A DNA stretch of 64,000 nt. Source: CAZCDS01 sp964497585 (GTDB taxonomy: Bacteria > Desulfobacterota > Desulfomonilia > Desulfomonilales > Desulfomonilaceae). A program made the translations under genes and the position numbers. The notes beneath the pieces were generated by a model, which was not told the DNA's origin, searched no databases, and saw only the letters and a program-made list of their open reading frames with translations. Positions 35,893-45,763 of the stretch are shown piece after piece (the stretch's first letter is position 1; every line of letters begins with the position of its first letter). The stretch spans positions 1-64,000 of the forward strand of contig CAZCDS010000019.1 of assembly GCA_964497585.1 (NCBI GenBank), read 5' to 3'.

Positions 35893-38292
35893 ATGAACGC
35901 CAAAGTTCACCACTGGGTGGTCAGTGACGCGGTGTCCTACATAAGAATTCATGGCAACGAAGCTCAGAAAAAGGCTTTACAGGCTTTTCAAGACGCATAC
36001 GGTGAAAACCTGCCGGTGGAGACCATCCCCCAATATCAGAGTGCAGTCGAACGTCTTGCAGGATTCGAATCTCGTCACACGGACAAGTTCGGCGATCTCT
36101 CGCTGAGAATTCCCGCGCTTCCCTGGGGCGCCAAGAGTGACGTGACCGGACTCGGCGGTCGCATGTTCACCGCGTTTAACCATTTCATTAACCCCTTTGC
36201 CGGCACGGATCAATCGTGGCCAAAGGCTCACGGGTACTCCTACGCATCCTCTTCAATGCGCGGGTTCGACCGACTAGTTGTACAGGGAATTTCCGATCAC
36301 CTCCACGGTACGGTAGACGTAGACCATTCCGTGGTCCTCGAGCGAATCGAGCCTTTTTGGATGCGGGGGACTTCCGAATGGAAGCGCAATTTCGGACGTG
36401 AGCTTGTGTACACGAGCTTTGCTCCATGGACTGTTCTGGTTGACTACTACTATGCCCAATTCCTCGACCGCCACTTCGAGCCTCTGCAGGTCCGGGGACC
36501 CAATGAATACATCGCGGGTCTTCAACTTCTCGGTCCGGTCTTTCATGCGACGACAGACGCGAGCTCTCCCCAACATGTCCGGTCGGTGCTTGGATTCGGG
36601 CACCACGTATGGGAGAACTACGTCCAGTCGCGGGTCTATAACCGAGAGATAGGGATAGATCCCGGACTCATCGGCCGGATTCTAAAGGAGGAGCCCTTCG
36701 ATCCGTGGCTCACTATTGAACAAGGAGCAGGCCAGGGAAGGTTCGATGTTCCGGAGTTCGTTCATCGCCTCAGCCTTAGAACCGCGGATCGCCTCGGCGC
36801 TTCGACGCTCCATACCTGGTTGGAACTCTGGCAAGAGGGGGAGACCTTCTGGAGAGGGTACCTCACCGGCACGTCTATGCCGGACGACGCGCGTTACCTG
36901 TACCACCAAGCTGTTGCAGCCGCGGTACATGTCGTCGAAAGGGCCTGCAAGGATCTGTGTGAGGTCGGAATCCTCTCCCCGACAGCAAAACTCGAAAGCC
37001 CAGAGAAGAAGCCCGAACTCAAACGAGTCCAAGACGAAAGGGATGACATGCCGATGAAAAGGGCCGGCAACGAGGACCCGCCCCCCGAGGAAACGCGGCC
37101 TGTCCCGTTCGCCGTTCCCCGGGACATCCTCGGTTTCGATCCGATTGGAGACTCCTCTTTGAGCGAGGGGCTCGATCTGGTCAGGAGGCACTTTTCTAAG
37201 ACGGATCGGGGCAAGCGGGAAACGCCGGAGCTGGCGGCATTGATGAGGAAGATAGAGGAAGCCCTGATCGGACAGTACCGTGCAATGGCAAGCCGCGAAG
37301 GGGACACCTTCTGCCCACTCAGAACGGTGGAGAAAATCCCCCTCGATTCGGACATCAGCGCGCACTTCGGGACATCATCGTTCCGGCTCCCTTCCTCTGA
37401 AGAGTGTAACGACCCTGAGTTGCTGTCCGACTACATCGACCTCCTGGACACCCACGCGGAAATGGCTTACAAACTCCAACTCACGCAGGTCATAGCAAGC
37501 CTCAAGTTCTTTAGTGCCAAACTCACCCCAAAGCGGGCTCACGCGTCGAGAATCGGCAACGTTATAGCGGCGATCGAAAAGGAGCGGGATGGGCGGGCCT
37601 TTCGGTCAGCAGGAACCGGTACAACTGAGGCCGTTACTGTGGTACGCGCCCGGAAACCGGTTCGCAAAGAGTCTCTCTCCGAAAGAATAGGAGCCGCTCT
37701 CCGATCAATGGCTTCCGCCCCTATTCCCGCGCTCGCCACCGCGGCAGTTGCAATGCTGGTCGCGGTGCTGCTCATCCCTCGCGGTCCGGAGGGAGCGAGA
37801 CTCGCGCTGAGCCCTGTGCAATGGCAAGAACCGGGCCTGACGATGATGACGCCCAAGGCCCTTGTCAAAAGCCCTATCCCGCCGAAACCCAAACTGTTCA
37901 TACTCTTGTACTTCAAAGGCTTCGAACGCCCTCCGAATCAAGGGACCATCAACCTCTACTACCGGGCAATGCGGCCCCCCGAGAAACTGCTCGATCGCTT
38001 TGATGTTGTGTCGCCGAGCGCGCTTGACGCGGCGGTGAAAGAAGGAGAAGTGAATGCCGGAAAGAGACCGCAACTGCTGAGCGGACTGCATGACGCGCTC
38101 GGCATCTCCGATGTCTTGGCAATCACGGTGATCGCGGTCCGAGACCGGTTCAAAATCGAAGGCGAACGAATCAACCTGAGGACCGGCAAAACGGTCCGAC
38201 GCGCCATGGACCGCCAGTATACCGAAAGCGAGCTTGTTGCAGCGTTGGGAAAAGCGGTTCCGTACTTCCTACAGCAGCACGCGCGGAAGTAA
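35893..38292 (+). CDS. Phospholipase C/P1 nuclease-like metal-site protein with a membrane anchor
   Basis: A 799-residue protein. The ATG follows AAGGAGAGAGGG; an upstream in-frame start adds 41 untypical residues. The N-terminal 250 residues fit the zinc phospholipase C/S1-P1 nuclease fold: VHHWVVSDAVSYI at 5-17, NHFINP near 96, then H218-x3-D222-x5-H228 and H237-x3-E241, matching the spacing of the classical PLC ligands H118/D122/H128 and H142/E146. There is no signal peptide. Charged linkers (390-430) and helical regions follow, then one membrane helix near 612-630 (PALATAAVAMLVAVLLIP) and a C-terminal domain (about 640-799) of unknown type. If the helix is a single anchor, the metal domain would be cytoplasmic. 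The substrate is unknown. Confidence 0.7.
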   Translation: MNAKVHHWVVSDAVSYIRIHGNEAQKKALQAFQDAYGENLPVETIPQYQSAVERLAGFESRHTDKFGDLSLRIPALPWGAKSDVTGLGGRMFTAFNHFINPFAGTDQSWPKAHGYSYASSSMRGFDRLVVQGISDHLHGTVDVDHSVVLERIEPFWMRGTSEWKRNFGRELVYTSFAPWTVLVDYYYAQFLDRHFEPLQVRGPNEYIAGLQLLGPVFHATTDASSPQHVRSVLGFGHHVWENYVQSRVYNREIGIDPGLIGRILKEEPFDPWLTIEQGAGQGRFDVPEFVHRLSLRTADRLGASTLHTWLELWQEGETFWRGYLTGTSMPDDARYLYHQAVAAAVHVVERACKDLCEVGILSPTAKLESPEKKPELKRVQDERDDMPMKRAGNEDPPPEETRPVPFAVPRDILGFDPIGDSSLSEGLDLVRRHFSKTDRGKRETPELAALMRKIEEALIGQYRAMASREGDTFCPLRTVEKIPLDSDISAHFGTSSFRLPSSEECNDPELLSDYIDLLDTHAEMAYKLQLTQVIASLKFFSAKLTPKRAHASRIGNVIAAIEKERDGRAFRSAGTGTTEAVTVVRARKPVRKESLSERIGAALRSMASAPIPALATAAVAMLVAVLLIPRGPEGARLALSPVQWQEPGLTMMTPKALVKSPIPPKPKLFILLYFKGFERPPNQGTINLYYRAMRPPEKLLDRFDVVSPSALDAAVKEGEVNAGKRPQLLSGLHDALGISDVLAITVIAVRDRFKIEGERINLRTGKTVRRAMDRQYTESELVAALGKAVPYFLQQHARK

Positions 38293-38442
38293 TAGGATCC
38301 GTAGGAGTGAGCACGATCACAAAGGTTATGTCGGAGCCGATGACTGGGTCTTCGCACTCACGCTTCGCACTGGTCCGAGTGGCCTAGCCTACTGCCTCTG
38401 CTGTCCCGGCGCATCGCACCGGAAACAGCCGAGGAGCGCATT

Positions 38443-38763
<321 letters not shown>

Positions 38764-38934
38764 GGGTACGCCTCCAATACTTGGAATTTTCCTTATCTTG
38801 TACATACGCTCGGATAGCAAAGAACCCGCGCGGGTTACGCGTTCTTTTCGGAATCCCTGGGTCTGTGACAACTTACCGCGACGTTGTGCCATCAGGGTCG
38901 TTGACGAGTCCAAGAGACCACATCGTTCAAACAG

Positions 38935-39120
38935 GTGGCACAGGGTATCTCCCTGGTGGCCGGGCTCGCCTCGGACCTCTTCCTCGGGGCCGACCAAGAC
39001 GCTTACCTGACATCTCACGAGGAAGATTTCCGTCGGGGTGCTGTGCCTCTTCTGGACAGCTCACGGCATTTGCCGCACATAATGTCCGAACTTCTCATCG
39101 ATGGTTCGACCGGGTGCTGA
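38935..39120 (+). other. Weak small open frame, possible remnant
   Basis: A 61-codon frame with protein-like composition (GLASDLFLGADQDAYLTSHE) and mostly G/C at third positions in its first half. It has no ribosome site and no recognisable family. It lies in the 514-base gap 38764-39277, which otherwise shows no gene. Confidence 0.2.
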
Positions 39121-39277
39121 TTTGCCACGTAGCAAGTGGGGCGACATCGTCATGTGGGGGAGCTGTCCCTGCCTGCGATTCCCTGAGTCTTCGCAGGCCG
39201 GACCGAGGAAGGGTCCTGTAGGTCTCAGAGCGCGCTTGCCTCAATGAGCAGCTTGGGAGGCTCCACGTACGCTCTCG

Positions 39278-40156
39278 TCACGAACCCCGAGGGGCAACAA
39301 CGGGAACCAACCTCGGTTCCAGCGTCGCGGTCACCGGCGTAGTCCCGAAGTAGTCGCCGTCGATCTCCACGGGGACTGGATCAGCGGATTGGATGCATAT
39401 TGTGCGGCCGGTCAGTTTCGCCACATCGCCCAGCCTTGCCGCCCTCCGCGCCAGGCCGGCCAGGGCATAGCGCAATACCGCCGCGAGAGAGCTGTGAGAA
39501 AAGACGCGCACGTGGAAACAACCCGAATTTCTGCAAGCATCCTCGGCGAACACGAAATATCCTCCATAATTGCGAGCCTTGAGGATCATGGCCCCTTTTC
39601 CGACAATCGAATCTCCTCCGTCAACGGTGACCTCAAGCTCGACCGGGCGATGGCGCAGGGCCGCCCTGACAATCGGAGACGAATAGCCGACGTAGCCGAG
39701 CTTCTTCCCTCTGCGTTCGTGGAGCACTTGCGTCACTGCCGCGTCGAATCCCGCGCTGATCAGGGACAGGAACCGACGGTCGCCCACGAGTCCCATGTCG
39801 AGCCTTCGCACCTCACCGGTATCGACCAGTTCGGCCAGCGCGTGCGGCTGGGTCGGGATGCTCAGATCCGCAGCCAGCATGTTGGCCGTTCCCGACGCAA
39901 GAGGAACCAGGGGAACCGCGGATGGATCCCGGAGGCCGTTGAGCACCTCGTTTATGGTTCCATCTCCACCGGCCACGACGAGTCTCTCGACGTCCGCACT
40001 GATCCGGGATGCCTTGTCGGCCGCATCTCCCCGCTTCTCGGTGAGGAAGGTCTCCACCGCGTGGCCTTTCCCCTCCAGCAATTCTACGAACCGGAAAATC
40101 CTCTGCAACGCCCTGCCCCGCCCTGCGACCGGATTTCCGATGACCAATATGTTCAT
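39278..40156 (-). CDS. Diacylglycerol kinase/YegS-like lipid kinase
   Basis: A 292-residue cytosolic lipid kinase. It has the catalytic pattern of the DAGK catalytic domain: MNILVIGNPVAGRGRA, VVAGGDGTINEVLNGL (the GGDGT nucleotide site) and PLASGTANMLAADLSIP, then the C-terminal beta domain with EIDGDYFG. The ATG was chosen because it opens the fold; an earlier in-frame start adds 36 residues rich in Arg/Tyr. It phosphorylates lipid substrates such as diacylglycerol or sphingoid/isoprenoid alcohols. It lies alone on the minus strand, with no partner. Confidence 0.9.
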   Translation of the reverse strand: MNILVIGNPVAGRGRALQRIFRFVELLEGKGHAVETFLTEKRGDAADKASRISADVERLVVAGGDGTINEVLNGLRDPSAVPLVPLASGTANMLAADLSIPTQPHALAELVDTGEVRRLDMGLVGDRRFLSLISAGFDAAVTQVLHERRGKKLGYVGYSSPIVRAALRHRPVELEVTVDGGDSIVGKGAMILKARNYGGYFVFAEDACRNSGCFHVRVFSHSSLAAVLRYALAGLARRAARLGDVAKLTGRTICIQSADPVPVEIDGDYFGTTPVTATLEPRLVPVVAPRGS

Positions 40157-40714
40157 CTGCGGGAATCCCCCTCTTGCGTACCGGTAGTTCCGGCGACAGA
40201 CAGTATACCCGTACCGGACCGCGGTTGCACCTTCCGGGGTCACCAAATTATGATCGGATATCATCTGCTTGATAGCAGAGCGACGTGAACTGGAGAATTC
40301 CTGTGCATTTGAGGGCTCTGGGCCTGTCCGGGCAACACTTCTAACACGTATGAATCATGTATCGTCTCCGGAAATCATTCGCGTCATTCCTGGGAACTTC
40401 GGGTCGGAGTCTAGGCAGGAGCCGGAAGCCGGGCACTTCAATACCTTGCCGATCCCCATGGCTCTCAGAGGGACGGCACTTCCACAACGGAGAAGCTTAT
40501 TTTGAGACAGGCCTTGAGCTGTGAGCATCTCATGCTGATTGCAAAGTGTGACCGCGTTGTGGGACAATAAAGATGCCAGGATTCTTGTATCGGAAACCGT
40601 CCGCTCGTCGGAGGCGCCCCTCTTTCACCGCGTACGCGGACTATACAGCTTCCCAAGTGTCGTTATCTGAGAGGGGGGCCGAAGACCACATCTCGTATGG
40701 CTGAGGAGCACGCA
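40157..40714. other. Divergent intergenic region without a recognised gene
   Basis: It separates the lipid kinase (minus) from the AsmA-like gene (plus), so promoters for both should lie here. I could not identify a confident -35/-10 pair; TTGCAA at 40539 with GACAATAAAG is the best weak candidate for the plus strand. Confidence 0.4.
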
Positions 40715-43645
40715 ATGAGGCGCTTTTCTCGGATATCCGTAGTACTGCTCGTTCTGGTGCTGATTGTGGTTGTGGCAGCCTTCGTCGCCGTACGTTTCCT
40801 CCCCGATTCAGAGCTGATCCGCAAGACTCTGGAAGCCGAGTTACAGTCCGCGACCGGCGGAAAGGTATCGCTCCAATCCGCAGGCATATACCTGTCGTTT
40901 CCCGGACCGGTCGTTCTGACCCTCAAAGGCCTCACTATTCGCACAACGGCTGAGAGGAAACTCGTCTCCATTCGGCGAGTCGATCTGGTTCCCGATTTGT
41001 ATGACCTCGTGAGGCGCCGTTTGTCCATCAAGTCAATTACCGTCTATGGGCTGCACAGCTCGGTCGTCCGGGATCGGGATGGCCGCGTTTGGGCGCCAAC
41101 GCTCCCTCTGGTTGCTGGGACGGGCGAATCTCAAGTGACCCGGCCGTCCGGGCCTCCCGTGAAATGGTCAGTGAGAGAAATCCGATTCTACAACGGGACG
41201 ATTGAGTGGGTAGACAAGTACGTGTCTCGGGAAAAGGGTCTCGTGATCCGAGTGACCGACATCAGTGGACTGGTGGACCGGCTCATACCTGGATCTGAGT
41301 CGCCCGTCTATTTTTCGGCTCGATTGGGTTCGGAGAAGGGGGTCGAGAGCGTGCTCAGGCTCGAAGGGTCACTCCTGATAGCGCCTGACCAGTCCGGTCT
41401 GGAAAGGATCAAACTGACCTGCTTCTCGGACTCCGTGGGAATTGACCCCTTTCTTGCGTACTTGCCGGTGAGTGGCCTCGATGTCGGGAAGTTTCCCCGG
41501 CCCGGATTCAGGGCTGAGCTAAACTGGTTGAAGGATGAATCTCGGATCGTGCCCTTCAAGGGGGCAATCACTTTCGGAACGAAGCGTAAGTCAAAGCTGA
41601 ACTTCGACGGTAAGGCTGTGATCAGGGAGGATCCTTCCGGTCTTGAGGAAGTACAGTGTCGAGCATCCACCGAGTCCCTTCCTTTGGCGGTCTTCAGCAA
41701 GTTCTTCCCGCCCGAAAGTCCGGTGGATCCACGATCCGGGTTCCTCAGAGGGGAAGTCCGGGGACAGTGGACCCAAGCCGGGAACTGGACTGCTGCTGGA
41801 GCCCTGGGATTCGAAGAGATCGTTCCTATCGGAAAGTTCAAGACCTTCGGCAAAATGCTCCGAGTTTGGGCAAGATTCCGAATGGAACCGGAAGATCTGC
41901 TCATCAACGGCCTCGAGGTATCGGACGCCTCCAGGTTGATCTCCGTAACCGGTAAGGTCTCGGGCCCGCTTTTCGAGCAACCGGTGCTGGATCTGAGCGC
42001 CCAAGCCACGATCCGGCCGGAATGGATTAAAGCCCTTAACGTGAAGCTCCCGAAGACATGCCGGATCGACGGACTGATCCCCGTGAGAGCCCGGGTCACG
42101 GGGACGATGGAGAATGTGCACTTCAGAATCAACGCTGACATGACGCGTGCCAAGTTCGCGTTTGATCCGTATGCCGAGAAGCCCGCTGGGAAAAAGGCTA
42201 CTGTTTCGGCACAGGGAAACTGTGTTCTAAGCCGCACCGAGAGCGGACTGAAAGCGTCGGTGAAGGCTTCAACCAAAGCTCAAGTGGAAGAAATAAGGCT
42301 TCGGAGAGATAAGCAGAGCCCGCCGCTTCCGCGGACCCGCGTTCGTTTCGAGGCACGGGTTTGGGGTGACGATACGTCCGTGAGTGTCCGAGAATCGCGC
42401 ATCAGCCTGGGGCGTGTCGGCGACCGGGACTACTTTTTCAAGGGCGGAGCATCCTTGCTGTGGACAATGACTCCCTCCCCTTCCCTCAAAGGAACTCTGA
42501 CCGCAGTGCTTGACATGGGGATCGTAAGGTTCCTCGAGCTGAAATTGCCCGAGGGATTGAAGGTGAAGGGCAATGTTCCAGTCAGAGTGCAGTACTCAGG
42601 CCGACCGGGACGACTGCGTTGGGCTCTGGATGCAGCCCTTGGAAAGCTCGCGGTAAGTCGGAAAATGGCCTTTCATAAGCCCGAGGGGGTCGAGGGAAAT
42701 CTCACCGCTCAGGGAAGCTGGATCAGTGGCAAAGTAAACCTCAAGGAAGCCGCGCTGAGCCTCCCCCCCATGGTCCTCAAGGCCCGAACGACAGAAACGT
42801 CTGAGAAGCACGAGAACGAGCTCGTTGCCGTGGAGCTGGAGCAATGGGATCTGGCCACGATGTCTCCTTACGTTGATGACCCCAATCTGAAGGCATCTTC
42901 AGGGCCCGTGAAAGCCCGGTTTGCTTTCAAGCGCACCGAATCGGGGATTGTTCCCTCGGGCGTCATTGAGGTCCTCAATGTTCGGATGCAGCGGGAACAT
43001 GCCCCGTGGACTCTTGAGAACATTAGGGGAATTATCGAAGTCAGCGGCGAGAGTGCAAACATCCGGGGAATCGACGGGGAGATAACGGGAGCCTGCCAGG
43101 GTAAATGGCGCCTCACTGGAGCTCTCAACAATGTGATGTCGCCTGTCCGGCAGCGCGGCCGCTTTTCCCTCGAAATGGGGGAGGGCAAAATAAAAGCCAT
43201 ACGCCTTGTGACAACCCTAACCAACCACCACAGCGTGCTTGGGAGGCTTATACAACCCCGGCCCATAGCTCTGGAAGGGGATTTCATCAAGCTCAATTCC
43301 GTCCGGGGTGATTTCTCCATCAAGGGGGCCAAGGCCACGACCGACAATTTCAGATCCGTGGGACCCGGTCTGTTTAGCGGCATCGTCGGCACGCTCGACC
43401 TGCGATCGCTCCAACTGGACATACTCATGGGAAACAATACGGTTGTCGTGGGAAGCAATACACTCTCCCGCATTCCGGGAATGAGGAAGTGGCTTAGCCC
43501 AGAGGGGAGTTCCCTGATCAAAGTGGCGGTTGACACGTACGCCAGGCTGACTGGATCCTTAGCTCAATCTCTCAATATTGTCCCTCTGCACTCGGACTCC
43601 ATAAATCCTGCGGCGCTGGAACAGCTCAGAAAACTGATGCACTGA
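40715..43645 (+). CDS. AsmA-like large envelope protein
   Basis: A 976-residue protein. After MRRFSRIS comes one membrane helix (VVLLVLVLIVVVAAFVAVRF, about 9-29), and the rest is a long beta-rich periplasmic region typical of AsmA/DUF3971-type proteins: LEAELQSATGGKVSLQSAGIYLSFPGPVVL opens it, KSITVYGL and VSDASRLISVTGKVSG occur inside, and the C-terminal GIVGTLDLRSLQLDI and LSRIPGMRKWLSPE fit the family's end. These proteins span the periplasm and act in lipid transport or outer-membrane biogenesis. The ATG follows GAGGAGCACGC; an upstream ATG (six codons earlier) is possible. It is monocistronic. Confidence 0.85.
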   Translation: MRRFSRISVVLLVLVLIVVVAAFVAVRFLPDSELIRKTLEAELQSATGGKVSLQSAGIYLSFPGPVVLTLKGLTIRTTAERKLVSIRRVDLVPDLYDLVRRRLSIKSITVYGLHSSVVRDRDGRVWAPTLPLVAGTGESQVTRPSGPPVKWSVREIRFYNGTIEWVDKYVSREKGLVIRVTDISGLVDRLIPGSESPVYFSARLGSEKGVESVLRLEGSLLIAPDQSGLERIKLTCFSDSVGIDPFLAYLPVSGLDVGKFPRPGFRAELNWLKDESRIVPFKGAITFGTKRKSKLNFDGKAVIREDPSGLEEVQCRASTESLPLAVFSKFFPPESPVDPRSGFLRGEVRGQWTQAGNWTAAGALGFEEIVPIGKFKTFGKMLRVWARFRMEPEDLLINGLEVSDASRLISVTGKVSGPLFEQPVLDLSAQATIRPEWIKALNVKLPKTCRIDGLIPVRARVTGTMENVHFRINADMTRAKFAFDPYAEKPAGKKATVSAQGNCVLSRTESGLKASVKASTKAQVEEIRLRRDKQSPPLPRTRVRFEARVWGDDTSVSVRESRISLGRVGDRDYFFKGGASLLWTMTPSPSLKGTLTAVLDMGIVRFLELKLPEGLKVKGNVPVRVQYSGRPGRLRWALDAALGKLAVSRKMAFHKPEGVEGNLTAQGSWISGKVNLKEAALSLPPMVLKARTTETSEKHENELVAVELEQWDLATMSPYVDDPNLKASSGPVKARFAFKRTESGIVPSGVIEVLNVRMQREHAPWTLENIRGIIEVSGESANIRGIDGEITGACQGKWRLTGALNNVMSPVRQRGRFSLEMGEGKIKAIRLVTTLTNHHSVLGRLIQPRPIALEGDFIKLNSVRGDFSIKGAKATTDNFRSVGPGLFSGIVGTLDLRSLQLDILMGNNTVVVGSNTLSRIPGMRKWLSPEGSSLIKVAVDTYARLTGSLAQSLNIVPLHSDSINPAALEQLRKLMH

Positions 43646-43878
43646 TCGGCTCTCTCGGGGCCGACGCGCTGTTACCCCCCTTATCTGTGATCACCACGTG
43701 CGGTCCGCGCTTGTCATGGAAAGTCTGGCAACAACTTTTTCTAAGGTTGCACGCGCGCCGCAAAGGGGGAGATGGCTTCGTGGCGCTACGTCCGGGGGGA
43801 ATTTCTCCGAATTGCGGCCTGGCCGCGTGAAGGGAAAAGCGCCTTGGAAAGACCGCGTTGCTAAAGAATTCGCTTTGC

Positions 43879-44460
43879 CTATCGGGTGTTACCAGCAGGT
43901 TTCGGGAGGGTCGGTGTCCTTGCCGGACGGGGCCTCTTGCTCATCTGGTCTATTCGAGACGAGAGCTTCTGCAATTGAGCCTGGAGGTCGTCCAGTCTTT
44001 TAAGTAGTTTCTCGCGAGTCGAATCGGGCTTTACCGGCTTGCCCTCCAACCGCGGCAACGATTTCCGCAGCATCTCCAGCTCTCTTCTGATCGCCTTGAG
44101 ATTTTCCGCCAGAAGCCCACCATTATCAAGAAGGCCTTGACCGTAGTTCTGTATGTTGCTCTCCATGGTGCCCACCGTCGTATCGATACCGGTGGTCATT
44201 TTGTCAAGCCTGGGGATGGCCCGATCGGAATTGTATGCCATTCTCGCCGCGCTGTTGGCCATAATCGGCATGTATGAGGCCATGGCGTTTGCCGAAGCCG
44301 CGGTGCTCTCCATCGCGCATATCATTCTGTTTAGCCTGGAGCACCCGCTCGTCAGGCAGAGGCAGGCAGCGAGCAGGACGACTGCCCTCCATACTCTCGA
44401 TCTATTTCTCCTACGGCCTTCGGCCGCGCGCCCGGATGCCACAACGACGCCGAGTTCCAT
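43879..44460 (-). CDS. Lipoprotein with a coiled-coil C-terminus
   Basis: A 193-residue protein. VVLLAACLCLTSGCS is a lipobox (LTSGC), so it is a predicted lipoprotein, with a long basic leader before it. The mature part is helical, with NSAARMAYNSDRAIPRLDKM and a C-terminal coiled coil (LEMLRKSLPRL..., LLKRLDDLQAQLQKLSSRIDQM). The start is uncertain: the chosen ATG begins MELGVVVASGR, but a TTG seven codons upstream lies ten bases after a GGAGG embedded in the end of the preceding gene. It lies directly downstream of the LolA-like gene, as the second gene of a likely two-gene operon. Function unknown. Confidence 0.7.
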   Translation of the reverse strand: MELGVVVASGRAAEGRRRNRSRVWRAVVLLAACLCLTSGCSRLNRMICAMESTAASANAMASYMPIMANSAARMAYNSDRAIPRLDKMTTGIDTTVGTMESNIQNYGQGLLDNGGLLAENLKAIRRELEMLRKSLPRLEGKPVKPDSTREKLLKRLDDLQAQLQKLSSRIDQMSKRPRPARTPTLPKPAGNTR

Positions 44461-44485
44461 ACCACGACAATCAGAAGTCAAACTG

Positions 44486-45268
44486 TCACATCCTCCATTT
44501 GAAGGTACCGAAGGTTTTAGGGTCCAGCAATTCCTTGGGAATCACGATCCCCCACACGGCTCCATCTTGCCTCACTATGATTTTCGTTTTTCCGGGGATT
44601 GAGACTATTTCCTCCCTCGGGTACAGTCGCCCTTTCCGGGTCTTGAAGAATTTGATGACCCGCAGGGTTCTTTGCAGCTTTCCGTTAACCCCGAACTGCT
44701 CAACCTTGACCACGTTAAGCTGCTCCTTGGATATCCACACCAGCCTCTTTTCCTTGCTATTCGGTGCTGTTATTTCGATCACCCAGCACTCCATGCCCTC
44801 CGTCTTTTCGTCCTTGACGAGCTTTCTCTTCTCTCCCTCTTTTGGAATGAGCGGCCGAAAATCGCCGATAGTGAGTCCCGTACCACCGATATCGGTCGAC
44901 GGATCGTCCACGTCCACCTGAACGGTTTGCCCGGATGCAGGAAGGTACATGTAGGCCTCCGGTTTGTTCCGGGGTTTGATTCGGCACAGCAGGCGCAAAC
45001 CCTTGGATTCCGGGGGCTCCGTAAAGTCCATGAACACAACGGACTCCGGTTCCTCTACCTGAACCATCAGCCACAGAACGTGCTTGGACCGCTCTTTGTT
45101 GCCTTGGAAATTGGTTACCCGCACAACGGCCCGTAGCGTTTCACCGTAATGGCTGCTGATGGCTTTCTTAACGATCTCGTCGGCGGTGAGCGCGTGTGAG
45201 CCCGAAGGGAGTATCACAAGCATCAGAGCCGCAACAATAGCTGTCAGAAAGACCTTTCTTGCTCTCAT
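44486..45268 (-). CDS. LolA-like outer-membrane lipoprotein-sorting-type protein
   Basis: A 260-residue exported protein. MRARKVFLTAIVAALMLVILPSG... is a signal peptide ending at SHALTAD. The mature protein resembles the lipoprotein-sorting/LolA-like beta fold of RND-associated proteins: LTADEIVKKAI, MVQVEEPESVVFMDFTEPPESKGLRLLCR, MYLPASGQTVQVDVDD, then LVWISKEQLNVVKVEQF and RTLRVIKFFKTRKGRLYP. Such proteins shuttle lipids or lipoproteins in the periplasm. The stop codon region encodes the ribosome site of the lipoprotein gene downstream. A TTGACA-type promoter with an overlapping palindrome lies upstream. The ATG (MRARKV) was chosen; a GTG five codons upstream is an alternative. Confidence 0.8.
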   Translation of the reverse strand: MRARKVFLTAIVAALMLVILPSGSHALTADEIVKKAISSHYGETLRAVVRVTNFQGNKERSKHVLWLMVQVEEPESVVFMDFTEPPESKGLRLLCRIKPRNKPEAYMYLPASGQTVQVDVDDPSTDIGGTGLTIGDFRPLIPKEGEKRKLVKDEKTEGMECWVIEITAPNSKEKRLVWISKEQLNVVKVEQFGVNGKLQRTLRVIKFFKTRKGRLYPREEIVSIPGKTKIIVRQDGAVWGIVIPKELLDPKTFGTFKWRM

Positions 45269-45380
45269 CGTCCAAGCATCCACTGGGCTTTCACGCAGCG
45301 CTTCTTCGACTCGTCAAAAACCTGCGCGGATTCCGGAGAAACCAGTTGTCGCGTGCCCGAAGCACGCGCTACCGTTTGCG

Positions 45381-45412
45381 TTGTGATATCACAAATGGTC
45401 AATATTTGTCAA
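45381..45412 (-). promoter_or_regulatory. Promoter with overlapping 14-base palindrome (operator candidate)
   Basis: On the minus strand, TTGACA (45407-45412) is followed after 17 bases by ATATCA, a weak -10 that lies inside the perfect palindrome TTGTGATATCACAA (45381-45394). A palindrome over the -10 is the position expected for a repressor site. It drives the LolA-like/lipoprotein pair, about 130 bases downstream. The rest of 45269-45763 holds no gene. Confidence 0.5.
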
Positions 45413-45763
45413 CCATTAGCATTCACACCTCCTATTGCAGTTGCGCAAAGCCAACCCCCACCAGCAAGGCCTTAGGCCTCGCTTTCACGAACTGAGGCCA
45501 ATGGGTTTTCGAAGAAATGACGGTGGCCGACCGGGCGCTCAGATTCGCCCCCGCTCCCATTGGCAAAGGGGTGACAGGGTTTTAGGCGTCGAAACAGGCG
45601 AGTTCGTTGGTCCATTCCGGGGATCGGAAAATTGATATCAGCCGGGACGGACGGGACGCGCCCGGTTTGTCTGGCAGTCCTTCGTGCAACCGGGGAAATA
45701 CGCGACGTGGCCGGTGTCGCGGTCATTATGTTTCGTTGAGGTCTCAGCCTCGGCTTCGGAGTC

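Noticed and set aside
41308..42276. A 322-codon minus-strand frame
   Set aside because: Antisense within the AsmA-like gene, with no family resemblance.
45381..45394. CRP-type site suggested by TGTGATATCACA
   Set aside because: CRP sites need TGTGA-N6-TCACA; here the half-sites are separated by only two bases, so it is reported as a palindromic operator of unknown protein.
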